A stretch of 64,000 nt of DNA from Telmatospirillum sp. J64-1 (GCF_006980715.1 NZ_SBHN01000010.1:97309-161308); one strand, 5' to 3'; counted from the stretch's first letter, positions 24,824 to 33,702 are shown. Numbers and translations: made by a program. Notes: generated from the letters alone by a model not told the origin.

Positions 24824-26524
24824 TCATGGCACGGCCAATTCGGCTTTTGAAGCATGGTAGGAAAAGGCGGCCACACGATTCCGACCAGAGCGTTTCGCGG
24901 CATAAAGCGCGGTGTCGGCGGCATGGATGAAGCCTTCTACGTCCAGCCCTGAATTCCAATGGGCGACTCCGCAGCTCAGGGTAACCTTGAAGCCGCTCTC
25001 CTCGCTTCCATGATGCAGGCTGCCGAAGCTTTCCCGCAGGCGGTCGAGCACCTCCATGGCGCGGTCGGGGGGCGTGTCGGGCAGGATCACGGCGAATTCC
25101 TCGCCGCCATAGCGGCCGATCACGTCGCTGGCGCGCAGCCGCCGCGTCAGCATGGTGGACAGCGCCTTGATCACCCGGTCGCCGGCCAGGTGGCCCAGGC
25201 GGTCGTTGACCTGCTTGAAATGATCCAGGTCGATCAGGGCGAAGGACAGCAACGTGTTCTGGCGGCGGGCGCGGGCGATCTCGGCGGACAGCCGGTCCTT
25301 GATCCGAACATGGTTGAGCAGCCCCGTCAGACTGTCGCAATCCATCACCGCCCGCAATTGGCGGGCGCGGCGGATGCGGCTGGTCACATGGGCGGCCAGA
25401 TGGCTGGGGGCGATGGGCTTGTTCAGGAATTCGTCACCGACCAGGGTCTTGGCGGTAAGGCCCATGTCCAGGTCCTTTTCCACCGACAGGAAGACGATCG
25501 GCAGGCCCAGATGCTCCTTGTGCTGGCGTACCACCTGGGCCAGTTCGATCCCGGTGCAGCCGGGCATGTAGACGTCCATCAGCACCAGGTCGGGGCGGAA
25601 TTCCGCCAGCTTGTCGAGAATGCCGAAGGGCTGGCACAGCACGTCCACTTCCATGCCGACGCCGCGAAGGGTGAGCGAGAAGCTGCGTGCCAGGACCGGG
25701 TCGTCATCGACGATCAGGACCCGGTAGGGAATGTTCTGGTCGCCCCGCGTCAGGCCGTCCAGGCATTGTACCAGATCGTCCCCATCGACCGGCTTGGTCA
25801 GATAGGCCTGGCATCCGGCGCGGACGGCGGTCAGGCGGTCGCCGATGCCGCCCGGCGCGGCCACGGCGATGGTGGGAACGGTTCCGGCGATCTGTTTCAG
25901 TTCAGCCAGGGCGTAATCCCAGGTGCCGCCCTGGCCCATGTCCATCACGGCGGCGCAGGGCTTGATCTCCGCCAGTTTCGCCAGGGCCTCGGCGCCCGAG
26001 GGGCAGGCGCGCACGTCATAGCCGAACAGGGTCAGCTGCCGGTTCAGCGCCGGGTCGGCGTCCTTGCCGATCAGCAGCACGACGCGGCGGTCGGAAGACG
26101 GGGGGGCTTCCGCCCCTTTCCCGGGCTTGGCGGGCAGCATGATGGAGGCGTCGCCCTTATACCAGATGTCGCGCAGCTCCGAGATCCACAGGGAGATCTG
26201 CGCGCGGGCTTCGGGCGAGGGCAGGGAGCGTTCGTTGCGCAACTGACGCAGGGCGGATTCCAGCGGTGCAGAGGTTTGATGGATCTGCGTGCAGCCGACG
26301 GTGCCGCTGGTGCCGGTCAGGCAATGGGCGGCGGAGAAGAGGGAATCGATGCAGGCGCCCATGTCCGGGCTCCAGCTGTCCGCATTGTCGACGACATCCC
26401 ACAGGCTGGTGATGGTCTCGACCATTTCCGCGATCATGTCCTGCGCGGCGGTGCGCAGATCGTCATACTCGCCGGACCGCCATGCGGCGTCATCGGAACC
26501 AGCAACCGCGCTGTGGTTTCCCAT
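24824..26524 (-). CDS. Diguanylate cyclase with HPt and two receiver domains
   Basis: 566 residues: an HPt domain with H67 in AAHCLTGTSGTVG, a first receiver (about 150-265), a second receiver (RVLIVDDDPVLARSF, acceptor Asp in LVLMDVYMPG), and a GGDEF domain with active-site GGEEF. An RxxD inhibitory site (RASD) lies five residues before it. It should make c-di-GMP and be subject to product inhibition. HPt plus two receivers means several phosphate inputs. ATG 26524 follows AGGAGG. It heads the operon with the SiaB/SiaC pair and is a candidate for the cyclase they control, in the place of SiaD. Confidence 0.9.
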   Translation of the reverse strand: MGNHSAVAGSDDAAWRSGEYDDLRTAAQDMIAEMVETITSLWDVVDNADSWSPDMGACIDSLFSAAHCLTGTSGTVGCTQIHQTSAPLESALRQLRNERSLPSPEARAQISLWISELRDIWYKGDASIMLPAKPGKGAEAPPSSDRRVVLLIGKDADPALNRQLTLFGYDVRACPSGAEALAKLAEIKPCAAVMDMGQGGTWDYALAELKQIAGTVPTIAVAAPGGIGDRLTAVRAGCQAYLTKPVDGDDLVQCLDGLTRGDQNIPYRVLIVDDDPVLARSFSLTLRGVGMEVDVLCQPFGILDKLAEFRPDLVLMDVYMPGCTGIELAQVVRQHKEHLGLPIVFLSVEKDLDMGLTAKTLVGDEFLNKPIAPSHLAAHVTSRIRRARQLRAVMDCDSLTGLLNHVRIKDRLSAEIARARRQNTLLSFALIDLDHFKQVNDRLGHLAGDRVIKALSTMLTRRLRASDVIGRYGGEEFAVILPDTPPDRAMEVLDRLRESFGSLHHGSEESGFKVTLSCGVAHWNSGLDVEGFIHAADTALYAAKRSGRNRVAAFSYHASKAELAVP

Positions 26525-26602
26525 GGCTGTCCTCCTGTTGTCGATCTGGCCGGTAAATAAACGGCAGATCAACCCAGGGAACAAACCGCAAGCTGAGACA
26601 TC

Positions 26603-26622
26603 TTGTGACGAATTGTGATGAC
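26603..26622. promoter_or_regulatory. Tandem 10-bp repeats upstream of the diguanylate cyclase operon
   Basis: TTGTGACGAA and TTGTGATGAC stand head to tail with a 10-bp period, about 80 bp upstream of the cyclase start. Direct repeats with this spacing are typical OmpR-family binding sites, and an OmpR-type regulator is encoded immediately upstream. Confidence 0.45.
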
Positions 26623-26640
26623 CCTTGCTTAAGCAAGGGT
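26621..26640. repeat. 20-bp perfect palindrome over the response-regulator stop codon
   Basis: ACCCTTGCTTAAGCAAGGGT is fully self-complementary and contains the TAA stop of the OmpR-type gene. Without a loop or T-run it is a poor terminator; it may be an operator or a transcript-end structure. Confidence 0.4.
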
Positions 26641-27357
26641 GATCGGGGCGGCAAAGGCATAGCCGATGCCATGCACGGATTGCACCGGCAGGGGGATGCC
26701 CAGTTCCTTCTCGACCTTGCTGCGCAGGCGCCGGACCAGGGAATCGATGGAACGGTCGCCCGGCGACCAATGGCGCTTGCCCAGGGCGGCGAAGATGTCG
26801 TTGCGCGAGACGGGCGTGCCCGGACGCGCGGCGAGCAGCGACAGGAAGGTCTTCTCGGTGGCCGTCAGGGTGACGCAGGCTCCGGACGGCCCTTGCAGGG
26901 TCCATCCCACGGCATCGAAGATCCAGGTGGTGCGTTCGGCGAAATCTGGGACCGACGTGGCTACCTGTGCCGGGGGGCGCGGCAGGGGGGCGTCGTTCCC
27001 CAGGCGGCGCAGCAGGGTGCCCACCTGGGCCTGCAACTCGCGCAGGTCGACCGGTTTCACCATATAGGCGTCGGCCCCCATTTCCAGGCCGACCACCCGG
27101 TCGACGGTCAGGCCCCGCGCGGTCATCATGATGATGCCGATCTGCGACTGGCGGCGCAGCCGTGCGGCGATGCGGAATCCGTCCTCGCCCGGAAGATTGA
27201 CGTCCAGCAGGACCAGATCCCAGATCTTCTTCTCCAGCAGGCAGTCCATCTCGGGTCCACTGCCGGCGCCATCCACCTCGTGTCCGCAATCGGTCAGGTG
27301 TTCGATCAGGTCCTGGCGCAACGTCATTTCGTCTTCGACGACCAGGATACGCCCCAT
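26629..27357 (-). CDS. OmpR-family response regulator
   Basis: 242 residues: receiver (ILVVEDEMTLRQDL, acceptor Asp in LVLLDVNLPGEDG, VKPVDLRELQAQV) and a C-terminal winged helix (SLVRRLRSKVEKELG, SVHGIGYAF). ATG 27357 follows AAGGAGG. No kinase is encoded in the same transcript before it. The cyclase operon starts 104 bp downstream on the same strand and contains two kinases that could serve as partners. Tandem repeats in that gap suggest it controls the operon. Confidence 0.92.
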   Translation of the reverse strand: MGRILVVEDEMTLRQDLIEHLTDCGHEVDGAGSGPEMDCLLEKKIWDLVLLDVNLPGEDGFRIAARLRRQSQIGIIMMTARGLTVDRVVGLEMGADAYMVKPVDLRELQAQVGTLLRRLGNDAPLPRPPAQVATSVPDFAERTTWIFDAVGWTLQGPSGACVTLTATEKTFLSLLAARPGTPVSRNDIFAALGKRHWSPGDRSIDSLVRRLRSKVEKELGIPLPVQSVHGIGYAFAAPITLA

Positions 27358-27584
27358 ATCCCCCTCCTTGTCGAGGCATCCCGCGACGGTCCGCCTGTTC
27401 GTCCCCACCCCCGGGGACGTCATCGGCAGGCTCATGCGTCCGGGGTCACGCGTTATTCATTTGAAAAGAGATCAATTCTCGGCCTATCCGCTGCGGCACA
27501 ATACATCGAAATGCAGCCTGCGCGAAGAGCAGCCTGCCGCGATACGGGCTTGGGTATTATTCCGGGGGACCCTTGCGTTGCCGG

Positions 27585-27606
27585 TTTGGCTTCGCTGCAA
27601 GCCAAA
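27585..27606 (+). promoter_or_regulatory. Hairpin in the leader of the FIST-domain gene
   Basis: TTTGGCTT-CGCTGC-AAGCCAAA, an 8-bp perfect stem with a 6-base loop, ends 22 bp before the probable start codon. It could affect translation of the FIST protein, whose own ribosome site is weak. The rest of the 271-bp divergent gap shows no firm promoter. Confidence 0.35.
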
Positions 27607-27628
27607 GTATACTCCTCATCATGAAAAG

Positions 27629-28822
27629 ATGATGCCGCCCCCCGAAAGGGCAGGGACGGCACGGGAGGGAGTACTGGAAGGGACATGCACCCGGCGGGGT
27701 GTCACGCGAGCGACAACGGCCGAAGACGCGGCGGAGGACCTGTTCCGCGCCCTCTCCGGGCCCGGCACGTCCTTGGTGATGGTGTTCTGTTCGGCCGAGA
27801 TGGACTTGTCCGCCTTTTCCGCCGCCTTGCGCAGGCGGTTCGGCGACGTGCCGGTGATCGGCTGCACCACGGCCGGCGAATTGGGGCCGGGCGGCTATAT
27901 GCGCGGCGGTGCGGTGGGGCTCAGCCTGTCCGCCCCGGATTTCCACGCCGCCAGCGAACGGATCGACAATCTGGCCGCCTTCACCATGGCCCAGGGCCAT
28001 GAAGTGGTGCGCCATGCCTTGCAGCGCCTGGAGCGCCAGATGCCCGGCCTGCGGCGCGACCAGATCTTTGCCATGGTTCTGATCGACGGCCTGTCCATCT
28101 GCGAGGAGACGGTGGTCAGTTCGCTGCACGGCGCCCTGGGGGAGATCCCGCTCTTCGGCGGCTCGGCGGCGGATTCCCTGCGCTTCCAGAAGACGCCGGT
28201 CCTGTATGACGGCGAGTTCCGCAGCAACAGCGCCGTCTTCACCCTGATCGCCTGCCGCCATCCCTTCCGCGTCTTCAAGACCGAGCATTTCGCCGGATAT
28301 GGCGAGAAGATGGTGGTCACCGAGGCCGATCCCACCCGCCGCGTCGTCAACGAGATCAATGCCGAGCCGGCGGCGCGGGAATATGCCCGGCTGATCGGCC
28401 TGGAGATGGAGGACCTCACGCCCCAGATCTTCGCCGCCCGGCCGGTGGTGGTGCGGGTGGGGGGCATGAACTTCGTGCGCTCGATCCAGAAGGTCAATCC
28501 GGATGAAAGCCTGACCTTCTTCTGCGCCATCGACGAGGGAATCGTCCTGACCCTGGCGCGCGGCAGCACCGACATCACCCAGGACCTGCTGCGGCTTTTC
28601 GACCGCCTGCGCGACGAGATGGGGCCGCCCGGCCTGGTCATCGGCTGCGACTGCATCCTGCGCTATCTGGAACTGGAACAGCACCAGTTGCTGGGGCGGG
28701 CGGGACGCATCATGGCCGAGAACAACGTCATCGGCTTCTCCACCTTCGGCGAGCAATTCCAGGCGATGCATGTGAACCAGACCTTCACCGGGGTCGCCAT
28801 CGCCGCTTCGGGGCGGAGCTGA
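27629..28822 (+). CDS. nosP: FIST-domain sensor protein, NosP-like
   Basis: 397 residues with FIST_N (VMVFCSAEMDLSAFSAAL, PVIGCTTAGELGPGGY) and FIST_C (FGEQFQAMHVNQTFTGVAI at the end). Such proteins include NosP, a haem protein that binds nitric oxide and represses the co-encoded hybrid kinase NahK in Pseudomonas. The hybrid-kinase gene follows after 4 bp here, the same arrangement. Two adjacent ATGs (27629 and 27632) are possible starts and neither has a good ribosome site. Haem binding is not proven by sequence. Confidence 0.75.
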   Translation: MMPPPERAGTAREGVLEGTCTRRGVTRATTAEDAAEDLFRALSGPGTSLVMVFCSAEMDLSAFSAALRRRFGDVPVIGCTTAGELGPGGYMRGGAVGLSLSAPDFHAASERIDNLAAFTMAQGHEVVRHALQRLERQMPGLRRDQIFAMVLIDGLSICEETVVSSLHGALGEIPLFGGSAADSLRFQKTPVLYDGEFRSNSAVFTLIACRHPFRVFKTEHFAGYGEKMVVTEADPTRRVVNEINAEPAAREYARLIGLEMEDLTPQIFAARPVVVRVGGMNFVRSIQKVNPDESLTFFCAIDEGIVLTLARGSTDITQDLLRLFDRLRDEMGPPGLVIGCDCILRYLELEQHQLLGRAGRIMAENNVIGFSTFGEQFQAMHVNQTFTGVAIAASGRS

Positions 28823-28826
28823 GGCC

Positions 28827-31427
28827 ATGGACGATTTCGCGCCCCAGCCACATCCGGTGACGGCCGAGGACAGGCTGGCCGAGCTGGAGCGCGAGAATGC
28901 CAAGCTGCGCAAGATCAACAAGGCCCTGATGGACCGGGTCGAGCGCAGCATGGATTACCAGGGCAATGCCTTTTCCCTGTTCCAGACGGCCATCCTGCTG
29001 GAAAGCAAGGTGCGCGAACGCACCATGGCCCTGGAATCGGCCCTGCGCGAGCTGGAACGCTCCAACGGCGCCTTAAGCCTCGCCAAGGAAGAAGAGGAAA
29101 CCGCCAAGGCCCGGCTGAGCGAGGCCATCGAGGCCATTTCCGAAGGCTTCGTGCTGACTGACGGCGACGACCGGCTGGTGCTGTTCAACAGCAAGTTCCG
29201 CGAGATGTGGCCGGGGGCGGACGGGATCATGCGTCCCGGCCTGGGCTTCGAGGACATGCTGCGCAAGGCCGTCCAGACCGGCCAAGTGGCGGATGCGCAG
29301 GACGATCCCACGGGCTGGCTGGAGCGCCGCCTGGCGCATCACCGCGCGCCGGGCGAGCTTTTCGTGATGCAGTTCAAGGACGGGCGCTGGGTGCAGGTCA
29401 GCGAGCGCCGCACCGCCGATGGCGGCATCGTCGGCATCTATACCGACATCACCGAGATCAAGATCTCGGAAAAGCGGCGGCGCGAACGGGAACTGGCGCA
29501 GAAATCCGTCCTGTTGCAGGCGACTCTGGACAATCTGTCGCAAGGCGTCTGTGTCTTCGATGCGGAGCAGCGGCTGACCGCCTGGAACGAGCGTTTCATC
29601 GACCTGCTGGGCCTGGATCGGGATCTCGCCCGGCCGGGCATGCCGCTTTCCGCCTTCCTGGATGCCGAGGCCATGGCCGCCGCCGAAAGGGACGAGGCCG
29701 TCCCACTGTTGACCGAACATGCCTGCCGCGACGGCCGCGTGCTGGAAATCCACCGCAATGCCATGCCGGGCGGCGGCTTCGTCGCCACCTTCACCGACAT
29801 CACCGGGCGCAAGCAGTCCGAGGAAGCGCTGCGCGACAGCGAGCGACGGCTCCGCCTGATCACGGATGCCATGCCGGCCCTGATCGCCTATGTGGACGGC
29901 GAGGAGCGTTACAGCTTCACCAACAAGGCCTATGAGGAATGGTTCGGCCGTCCGCGCAGCGAGATCAACGGCAGCTACATGCGCGAGGTACTGGGCGAGG
30001 AACTCTATAACAAGCGCAGCCACTATATCGACGTGGTCATGTCCGGCCAGGCCTGCAGCTTCGAGATGACGCTGCCGGTCAAGGAACGCCATATCCAATA
30101 CGCCCTGGCCACCTATGTGCCCCATATGGGCGCCCATGGCGAGGTTCTGGGCTTCTTCGCCCTGATCCAGGACATCACGGAAAGGCGGCTGGCGGACGAG
30201 CAATTGCGCGAGGCCAAGGAGACGCTGGAACGGCGGGTGAAGGAGCGCACCGCCGAATTGAGTGCCGCCAATGCCGCCCTGCGCGAGGCCAAGACCGCTG
30301 CCGATCAGGCCAATTTGTCGAAGACCAAGTTCCTGGCGGCGGCGAGCCACGATCTGCTGCAACCGCTGAACGCCGCCCGCGTCTTCGCCACCGCCTTATC
30401 GGAACGGCGCCTGTCGGCGACGAACCGCGCTTTGGCCGAGAACACCGTATCGGCCCTGGAAGCGGTGGACGAATTGCTCAACGCCCTGCTCGACATCTCC
30501 AAGCTGGATGCCGGGGTGCTGAATGCCCAGCCGGTGGATTTCAACGTGGATTCCCTGCTGGCGGCGATGGCGGCCGAGCATGTGCTGCAAGCCCGCGCCA
30601 AGGGGCTGTCGCTGAAGGTCCGCCCCTGTTCCTGCGTGCTGCGCAGCGACCAGCGGCTGCTCGGGCGCATCCTGCGCAATTTCATCAGCAACGCCATCCG
30701 CTATACGCCGCGCGGACGCATCCTGGTGGGTTGCCGCCGCCAGGATGACGGCCTGCTGATCGGGGTCTGGGACACCGGCATCGGTATTCCCGAAGACAAA
30801 CTGGGCGATATCTTCGAGGAATTCCGCCGTTTGCAGAACGACAGCCGCGAAAAGGGCATGGGGCTGGGCCTGGCGATCGTCGAACGCATCTGTCGCAAAC
30901 TAGGCCATCGCATCGTCGTGCGCTCGGTTCCCGGGCGAGGCAGCATGTTCGGCGTCGTCGTGCCCTATGGCGACAGCCTCACGGTCCAGGTGCGGGACGA
31001 TCTTTCCCCGGTGCATCGGGGCAACAACCTTGCCGGGGCCCTGGTGCTAGTCCTCGACAACGATGCCAAGGTGCTGAGCGGCATGTCGGCTTTGCTGGAA
31101 GGCTGGTCCTGCGATGTCCTGTCCGCGTCCTCCCGTGCCGAGGCCCTGGCCCTGCTGGAGGCCGATGGCCGCCGTCCGGAACTACTGATCGTCGATTACC
31201 ATCTGGACGAGGGCGATATCGGCCTGGACGCCATCGCCGCGCTTCAGTCCCGCCTGGGCGGGCGGGTTCCGGCGATCGTGGTGACCGCCAACCACACGCC
31301 CGAAGTCCAGTCCGCCGTCTCCGCCGCCGGCTGGCACCTGCTCAACAAGCCGATCAAACCGGCCAAGCTGCGCTCTCTCATGGCCCATCTGCTGGCGGGC
31401 CGGGTGCGGATGAAGGCGAAGGCCTGA
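28827..31427 (+). CDS. nahK: Multi-PAS hybrid histidine kinase, NahK-like
   Basis: 866 residues, soluble. An N-terminal coiled coil (about 15-110) is followed by three PAS domains (starting near AISEGFVLTDGDDRL, DNLSQGVCVFDAEQ and ITDAMPALIAYVDG), a coiled coil, HisKA with AAASHDLLQPLNAARV, an ATPase domain (FISNAIRYTPRG, DTGIGIPEDK, GMGLGLAIVERI) and a C-terminal receiver (LVLVLDNDAKVL, acceptor Asp in LLIVDYHLDEG). The SHDLLQP box and the domain order are those of NahK/ErcS'-type kinases, which can pass phosphate to HPt proteins. The HPt domain of the cyclase at 24.8-26.5 kb is a conceivable target. Confidence 0.85.
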   Translation: MDDFAPQPHPVTAEDRLAELERENAKLRKINKALMDRVERSMDYQGNAFSLFQTAILLESKVRERTMALESALRELERSNGALSLAKEEEETAKARLSEAIEAISEGFVLTDGDDRLVLFNSKFREMWPGADGIMRPGLGFEDMLRKAVQTGQVADAQDDPTGWLERRLAHHRAPGELFVMQFKDGRWVQVSERRTADGGIVGIYTDITEIKISEKRRRERELAQKSVLLQATLDNLSQGVCVFDAEQRLTAWNERFIDLLGLDRDLARPGMPLSAFLDAEAMAAAERDEAVPLLTEHACRDGRVLEIHRNAMPGGGFVATFTDITGRKQSEEALRDSERRLRLITDAMPALIAYVDGEERYSFTNKAYEEWFGRPRSEINGSYMREVLGEELYNKRSHYIDVVMSGQACSFEMTLPVKERHIQYALATYVPHMGAHGEVLGFFALIQDITERRLADEQLREAKETLERRVKERTAELSAANAALREAKTAADQANLSKTKFLAAASHDLLQPLNAARVFATALSERRLSATNRALAENTVSALEAVDELLNALLDISKLDAGVLNAQPVDFNVDSLLAAMAAEHVLQARAKGLSLKVRPCSCVLRSDQRLLGRILRNFISNAIRYTPRGRILVGCRRQDDGLLIGVWDTGIGIPEDKLGDIFEEFRRLQNDSREKGMGLGLAIVERICRKLGHRIVVRSVPGRGSMFGVVVPYGDSLTVQVRDDLSPVHRGNNLAGALVLVLDNDAKVLSGMSALLEGWSCDVLSASSRAEALALLEADGRRPELLIVDYHLDEGDIGLDAIAALQSRLGGRVPAIVVTANHTPEVQSAVSAAGWHLLNKPIKPAKLRSLMAHLLAGRVRMKAKA

Positions 31428-31434
31428 GGGCGGC

Positions 31435-32805
31435 TTAGCCCGCCAAAGGCAGGACCATCGTCGCCTTCAGGCCGCCTTCGGGCCGGTTGGACAAGGTGAT
31501 GTCGCCGCCATGGGCGCGCAGGATGTTGCGCGCCACCGACAGGCCGAGGCCGACGCCGCCGGTCTCGCGCGAGCGCGAGCGTTCGACGCGGTGGAAGGGG
31601 GCGAAGACGCGGTCCAGTTCTTCCGGCGGGATGCCGGGGCCGGAATCGATGATCTCGACGACGGCTTCGGCCTTGCCGGCGGTCAGGACGATGCGGGCGT
31701 CGCCGCCATATTTGCGGGCATTGTCCATCAGGTTGGTCAGCGCGCGTTTCAGCCCCAGCGGGCGGGCTTCGGCGGCCAGGGTCTCGGGGCCGTCATAGTC
31801 CATGGCGAAATCCTCGGCCAGGCCCTGGCACAGGGCGGCAAGGTCGATGGGCTCGCGCGCCTCGGTGGCGGCATCGTCGCGGGCGAAGGCCAGGGTGGCG
31901 GCGATCATCGCCTCCATCTCGGCCAGATCGGCCAGCATCTTGGTCCGCTGCTCGTCGTCATCGACGAATTCCGCCCGCAGCCGCAGCCGCGTGATGGGCG
32001 TGCGGAGGTCGTGCGAGATGGCCGCCAGCATCTGGGTGCGGTCGTCGATATAGCGGCGCAGGCGGGTCTGCATCTCGTTGAAGGCATGGGCGGCGCGGCG
32101 TACCTCGCGCGGGCCGCTTTCGGGCAGGGGCGGGGCGGCGACGTCGACGCCCAGGCGTTCGGCAGCGGCGGCGAAGCGGGCCAGCGGGCGGGTGGCGCGG
32201 CTGACCGCCCACAGCGAGAAGCCCGCCACCACCAGCACGACCAGCAGGAAGGGACCGGCGAAGCGCGGGCGGATGGCGCCTTGGTCCAGGTCGATGGGCG
32301 CCACGAAATTCAGCCAGCTGCCGTCGGACAATTGCACGGAAATGCGGATCAGGCCGGGCGCGGAGACGCCGTGCCAGGGGCGGTGGTGGCGTTCCTGCGT
32401 CCAGGCTTGGTCCAGCGGCTGGGGCGGCGGCGGCGGCCCTTCCAGCACCGAGACCAGCAGGCGCCGGTCGTCCAGGCGCTCGCTCAGGGTCGCGGCCACC
32501 ATGCGCGACAGGCTGTCCTCTCCTTGCCGGCGCAGGCGCGGAACCTGCGTCCAGACGATGCGCAGGCCGGGCATATCCAGGCTGCGCAGAACCTCCCGCC
32601 GGTTCTGCCGGGGCGTCTCCTCGGCCAGATGGACCACACCCGCCACGCGGTCGGCGGCCTGCCGCCCGCCCAGCGCGGTCAGGGTCTCCATGCGGTGGCC
32701 GGTATAGAAGAGGAAGCCTACGAACTGGGCCAGGATCAATCCGGCGACCAGCACCAGCATGGTCCAGCCGGCGATGGAATCGGGCAGCAGGCGGCGCAGG
32801 GTCAT
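31435..32805 (-). CDS. EnvZ-type membrane sensor histidine kinase (second copy)
   Basis: 456 residues: transmembrane helix at about 12-35, a periplasmic region of about 140 residues with a proline-rich patch (GPPPPPQP), second helix near 190-210, HAMP, HisKA with AISHDLRTPITRLRLR and ATPase motifs NLMDNARKYGG, DSGPGIPPEE and GGVGLGLSVAR. ATG overlaps the regulator stop (ATGA). Clearly related to the kinase at 14147-15454, including the end RPEGGLKATMVLPL versus RAEGGLRVVVDLPL. Confidence 0.93.
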   Translation of the reverse strand: MTLRRLLPDSIAGWTMLVLVAGLILAQFVGFLFYTGHRMETLTALGGRQAADRVAGVVHLAEETPRQNRREVLRSLDMPGLRIVWTQVPRLRRQGEDSLSRMVAATLSERLDDRRLLVSVLEGPPPPPQPLDQAWTQERHHRPWHGVSAPGLIRISVQLSDGSWLNFVAPIDLDQGAIRPRFAGPFLLVVLVVAGFSLWAVSRATRPLARFAAAAERLGVDVAAPPLPESGPREVRRAAHAFNEMQTRLRRYIDDRTQMLAAISHDLRTPITRLRLRAEFVDDDEQRTKMLADLAEMEAMIAATLAFARDDAATEAREPIDLAALCQGLAEDFAMDYDGPETLAAEARPLGLKRALTNLMDNARKYGGDARIVLTAGKAEAVVEIIDSGPGIPPEELDRVFAPFHRVERSRSRETGGVGLGLSVARNILRAHGGDITLSNRPEGGLKATMVLPLAG

Positions 32806-33524
32806 GTCCGTTCCACCTCGGCGGTGAACATATAGCCGCCGCCGCGCACGGTCTTGATCAGGCGGGGTTCCTTGGGGTCCTCCTCGATCTTGCGGCGCAG
32901 GCGGCTGACCTGGATGTCGATGGAGCGGTCGAAGGGCGCGGCGGTCCGGCCGCGCGCCAGGTCCAGCAACTGGTCGCGGCTGAGTACCCGGCGGGGATGG
33001 TCGAGGAAGGCCGACAGCAATTCATACTCGCCCGCCGACAATTCCACGTCGCGTCCGTCCGGGGCGGTCAGGGCGCGGGTGGCGCCATCCAGGGTCCAGC
33101 CGGCGAAGCGCAGGGCGCCGCTATTTTCCGCCTCGCGCAGGCGCGGCAATCCTTGTGCGCGGCGCAGCACGGCCTTCATGCGGGCGAGCAATTCGCGCGG
33201 GTTGAAGGGTTTGGGCAGGTAATCGTCGGCGCCCATTTCCAGGCCGATGATGCGGTCGGTCTCTTCCCCCACCGCCGTCAGCATGATCACCGGCAGGTCG
33301 GAATTAGCACGCAGGCGGCGGCACAGGCTTAGACCGTCCTCGCCGGGCAGCATCAGGTCCAGGATCACCAGGTCCAGTTTCCAGTCGTCCAGCGCGCGGA
33401 ACATCTCGACGCCGTCGCGGGCGGTGGTGACGCGATAATTATGGCGCGTCAGGAAACGTGCCAGCAGGTCGCGGATCTCGCGGTCGTCGTCGACGACCAG
33501 GATATGGGGGGCGGTGTCGGTCAT
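32802..33524 (-). CDS. OmpR-family response regulator (second copy)
   Basis: 240 residues from ATG 33524: receiver (VVDDDREIRDLLARFL, acceptor in VILDLMLPGEDG) and winged helix ending RLRRKIEEDPKEPRLIKTVR. It is extensively identical to the regulator at 13425-14150. An in-frame TTG at 33539 is the alternative start; neither start has a good ribosome site. It is divergent from a His/Met-rich secreted protein gene with paired GTTAC repeats between them. Confidence 0.92.
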   Translation of the reverse strand: MTDTAPHILVVDDDREIRDLLARFLTRHNYRVTTARDGVEMFRALDDWKLDLVILDLMLPGEDGLSLCRRLRANSDLPVIMLTAVGEETDRIIGLEMGADDYLPKPFNPRELLARMKAVLRRAQGLPRLREAENSGALRFAGWTLDGATRALTAPDGRDVELSAGEYELLSAFLDHPRRVLSRDQLLDLARGRTAAPFDRSIDIQVSRLRRKIEEDPKEPRLIKTVRGGGYMFTAEVERT

Positions 33525-33569
33525 GGAGGGATAATACAACCGGCGAAGGCCTTCCGCCCGAAGGTTTTG

Positions 33570-33612
33570 GTAACAGCGCGTAACGGCGCCGGGGGCTGTT
33601 ACAAAGCGTTAC
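33570..33612. promoter_or_regulatory. Paired GTTAC direct repeats between regulator and secreted-protein genes
   Basis: GTAAC at 33570 and 33580 and GTTAC at 33598 and 33608 form two tandem pairs, each with a 10-bp period, arranged as mirror images. Another GTTAC lies at 33641. This is the pattern expected for an OmpR-family regulator bound to both sides of a divergent promoter. Confidence 0.55.
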
Positions 33613-33702
33613 AAAAAGGCAGGTCGGCCGACATCCTGCTGTTACAGGGCCGTGGTGGAATGTCCTCCATCGCAAGGACATTGCCTTAGTGGAGCCATCG
33701 AG

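Noticed and set aside
27461..27475. FNR/Dnr-like box TTGA-AAAGAG-ATCAA upstream of the FIST gene
   Set aside because: The consensus TTGAT-N4-ATCAA is 14 bp; this sequence is 15 bp with the wrong half-site spacing.
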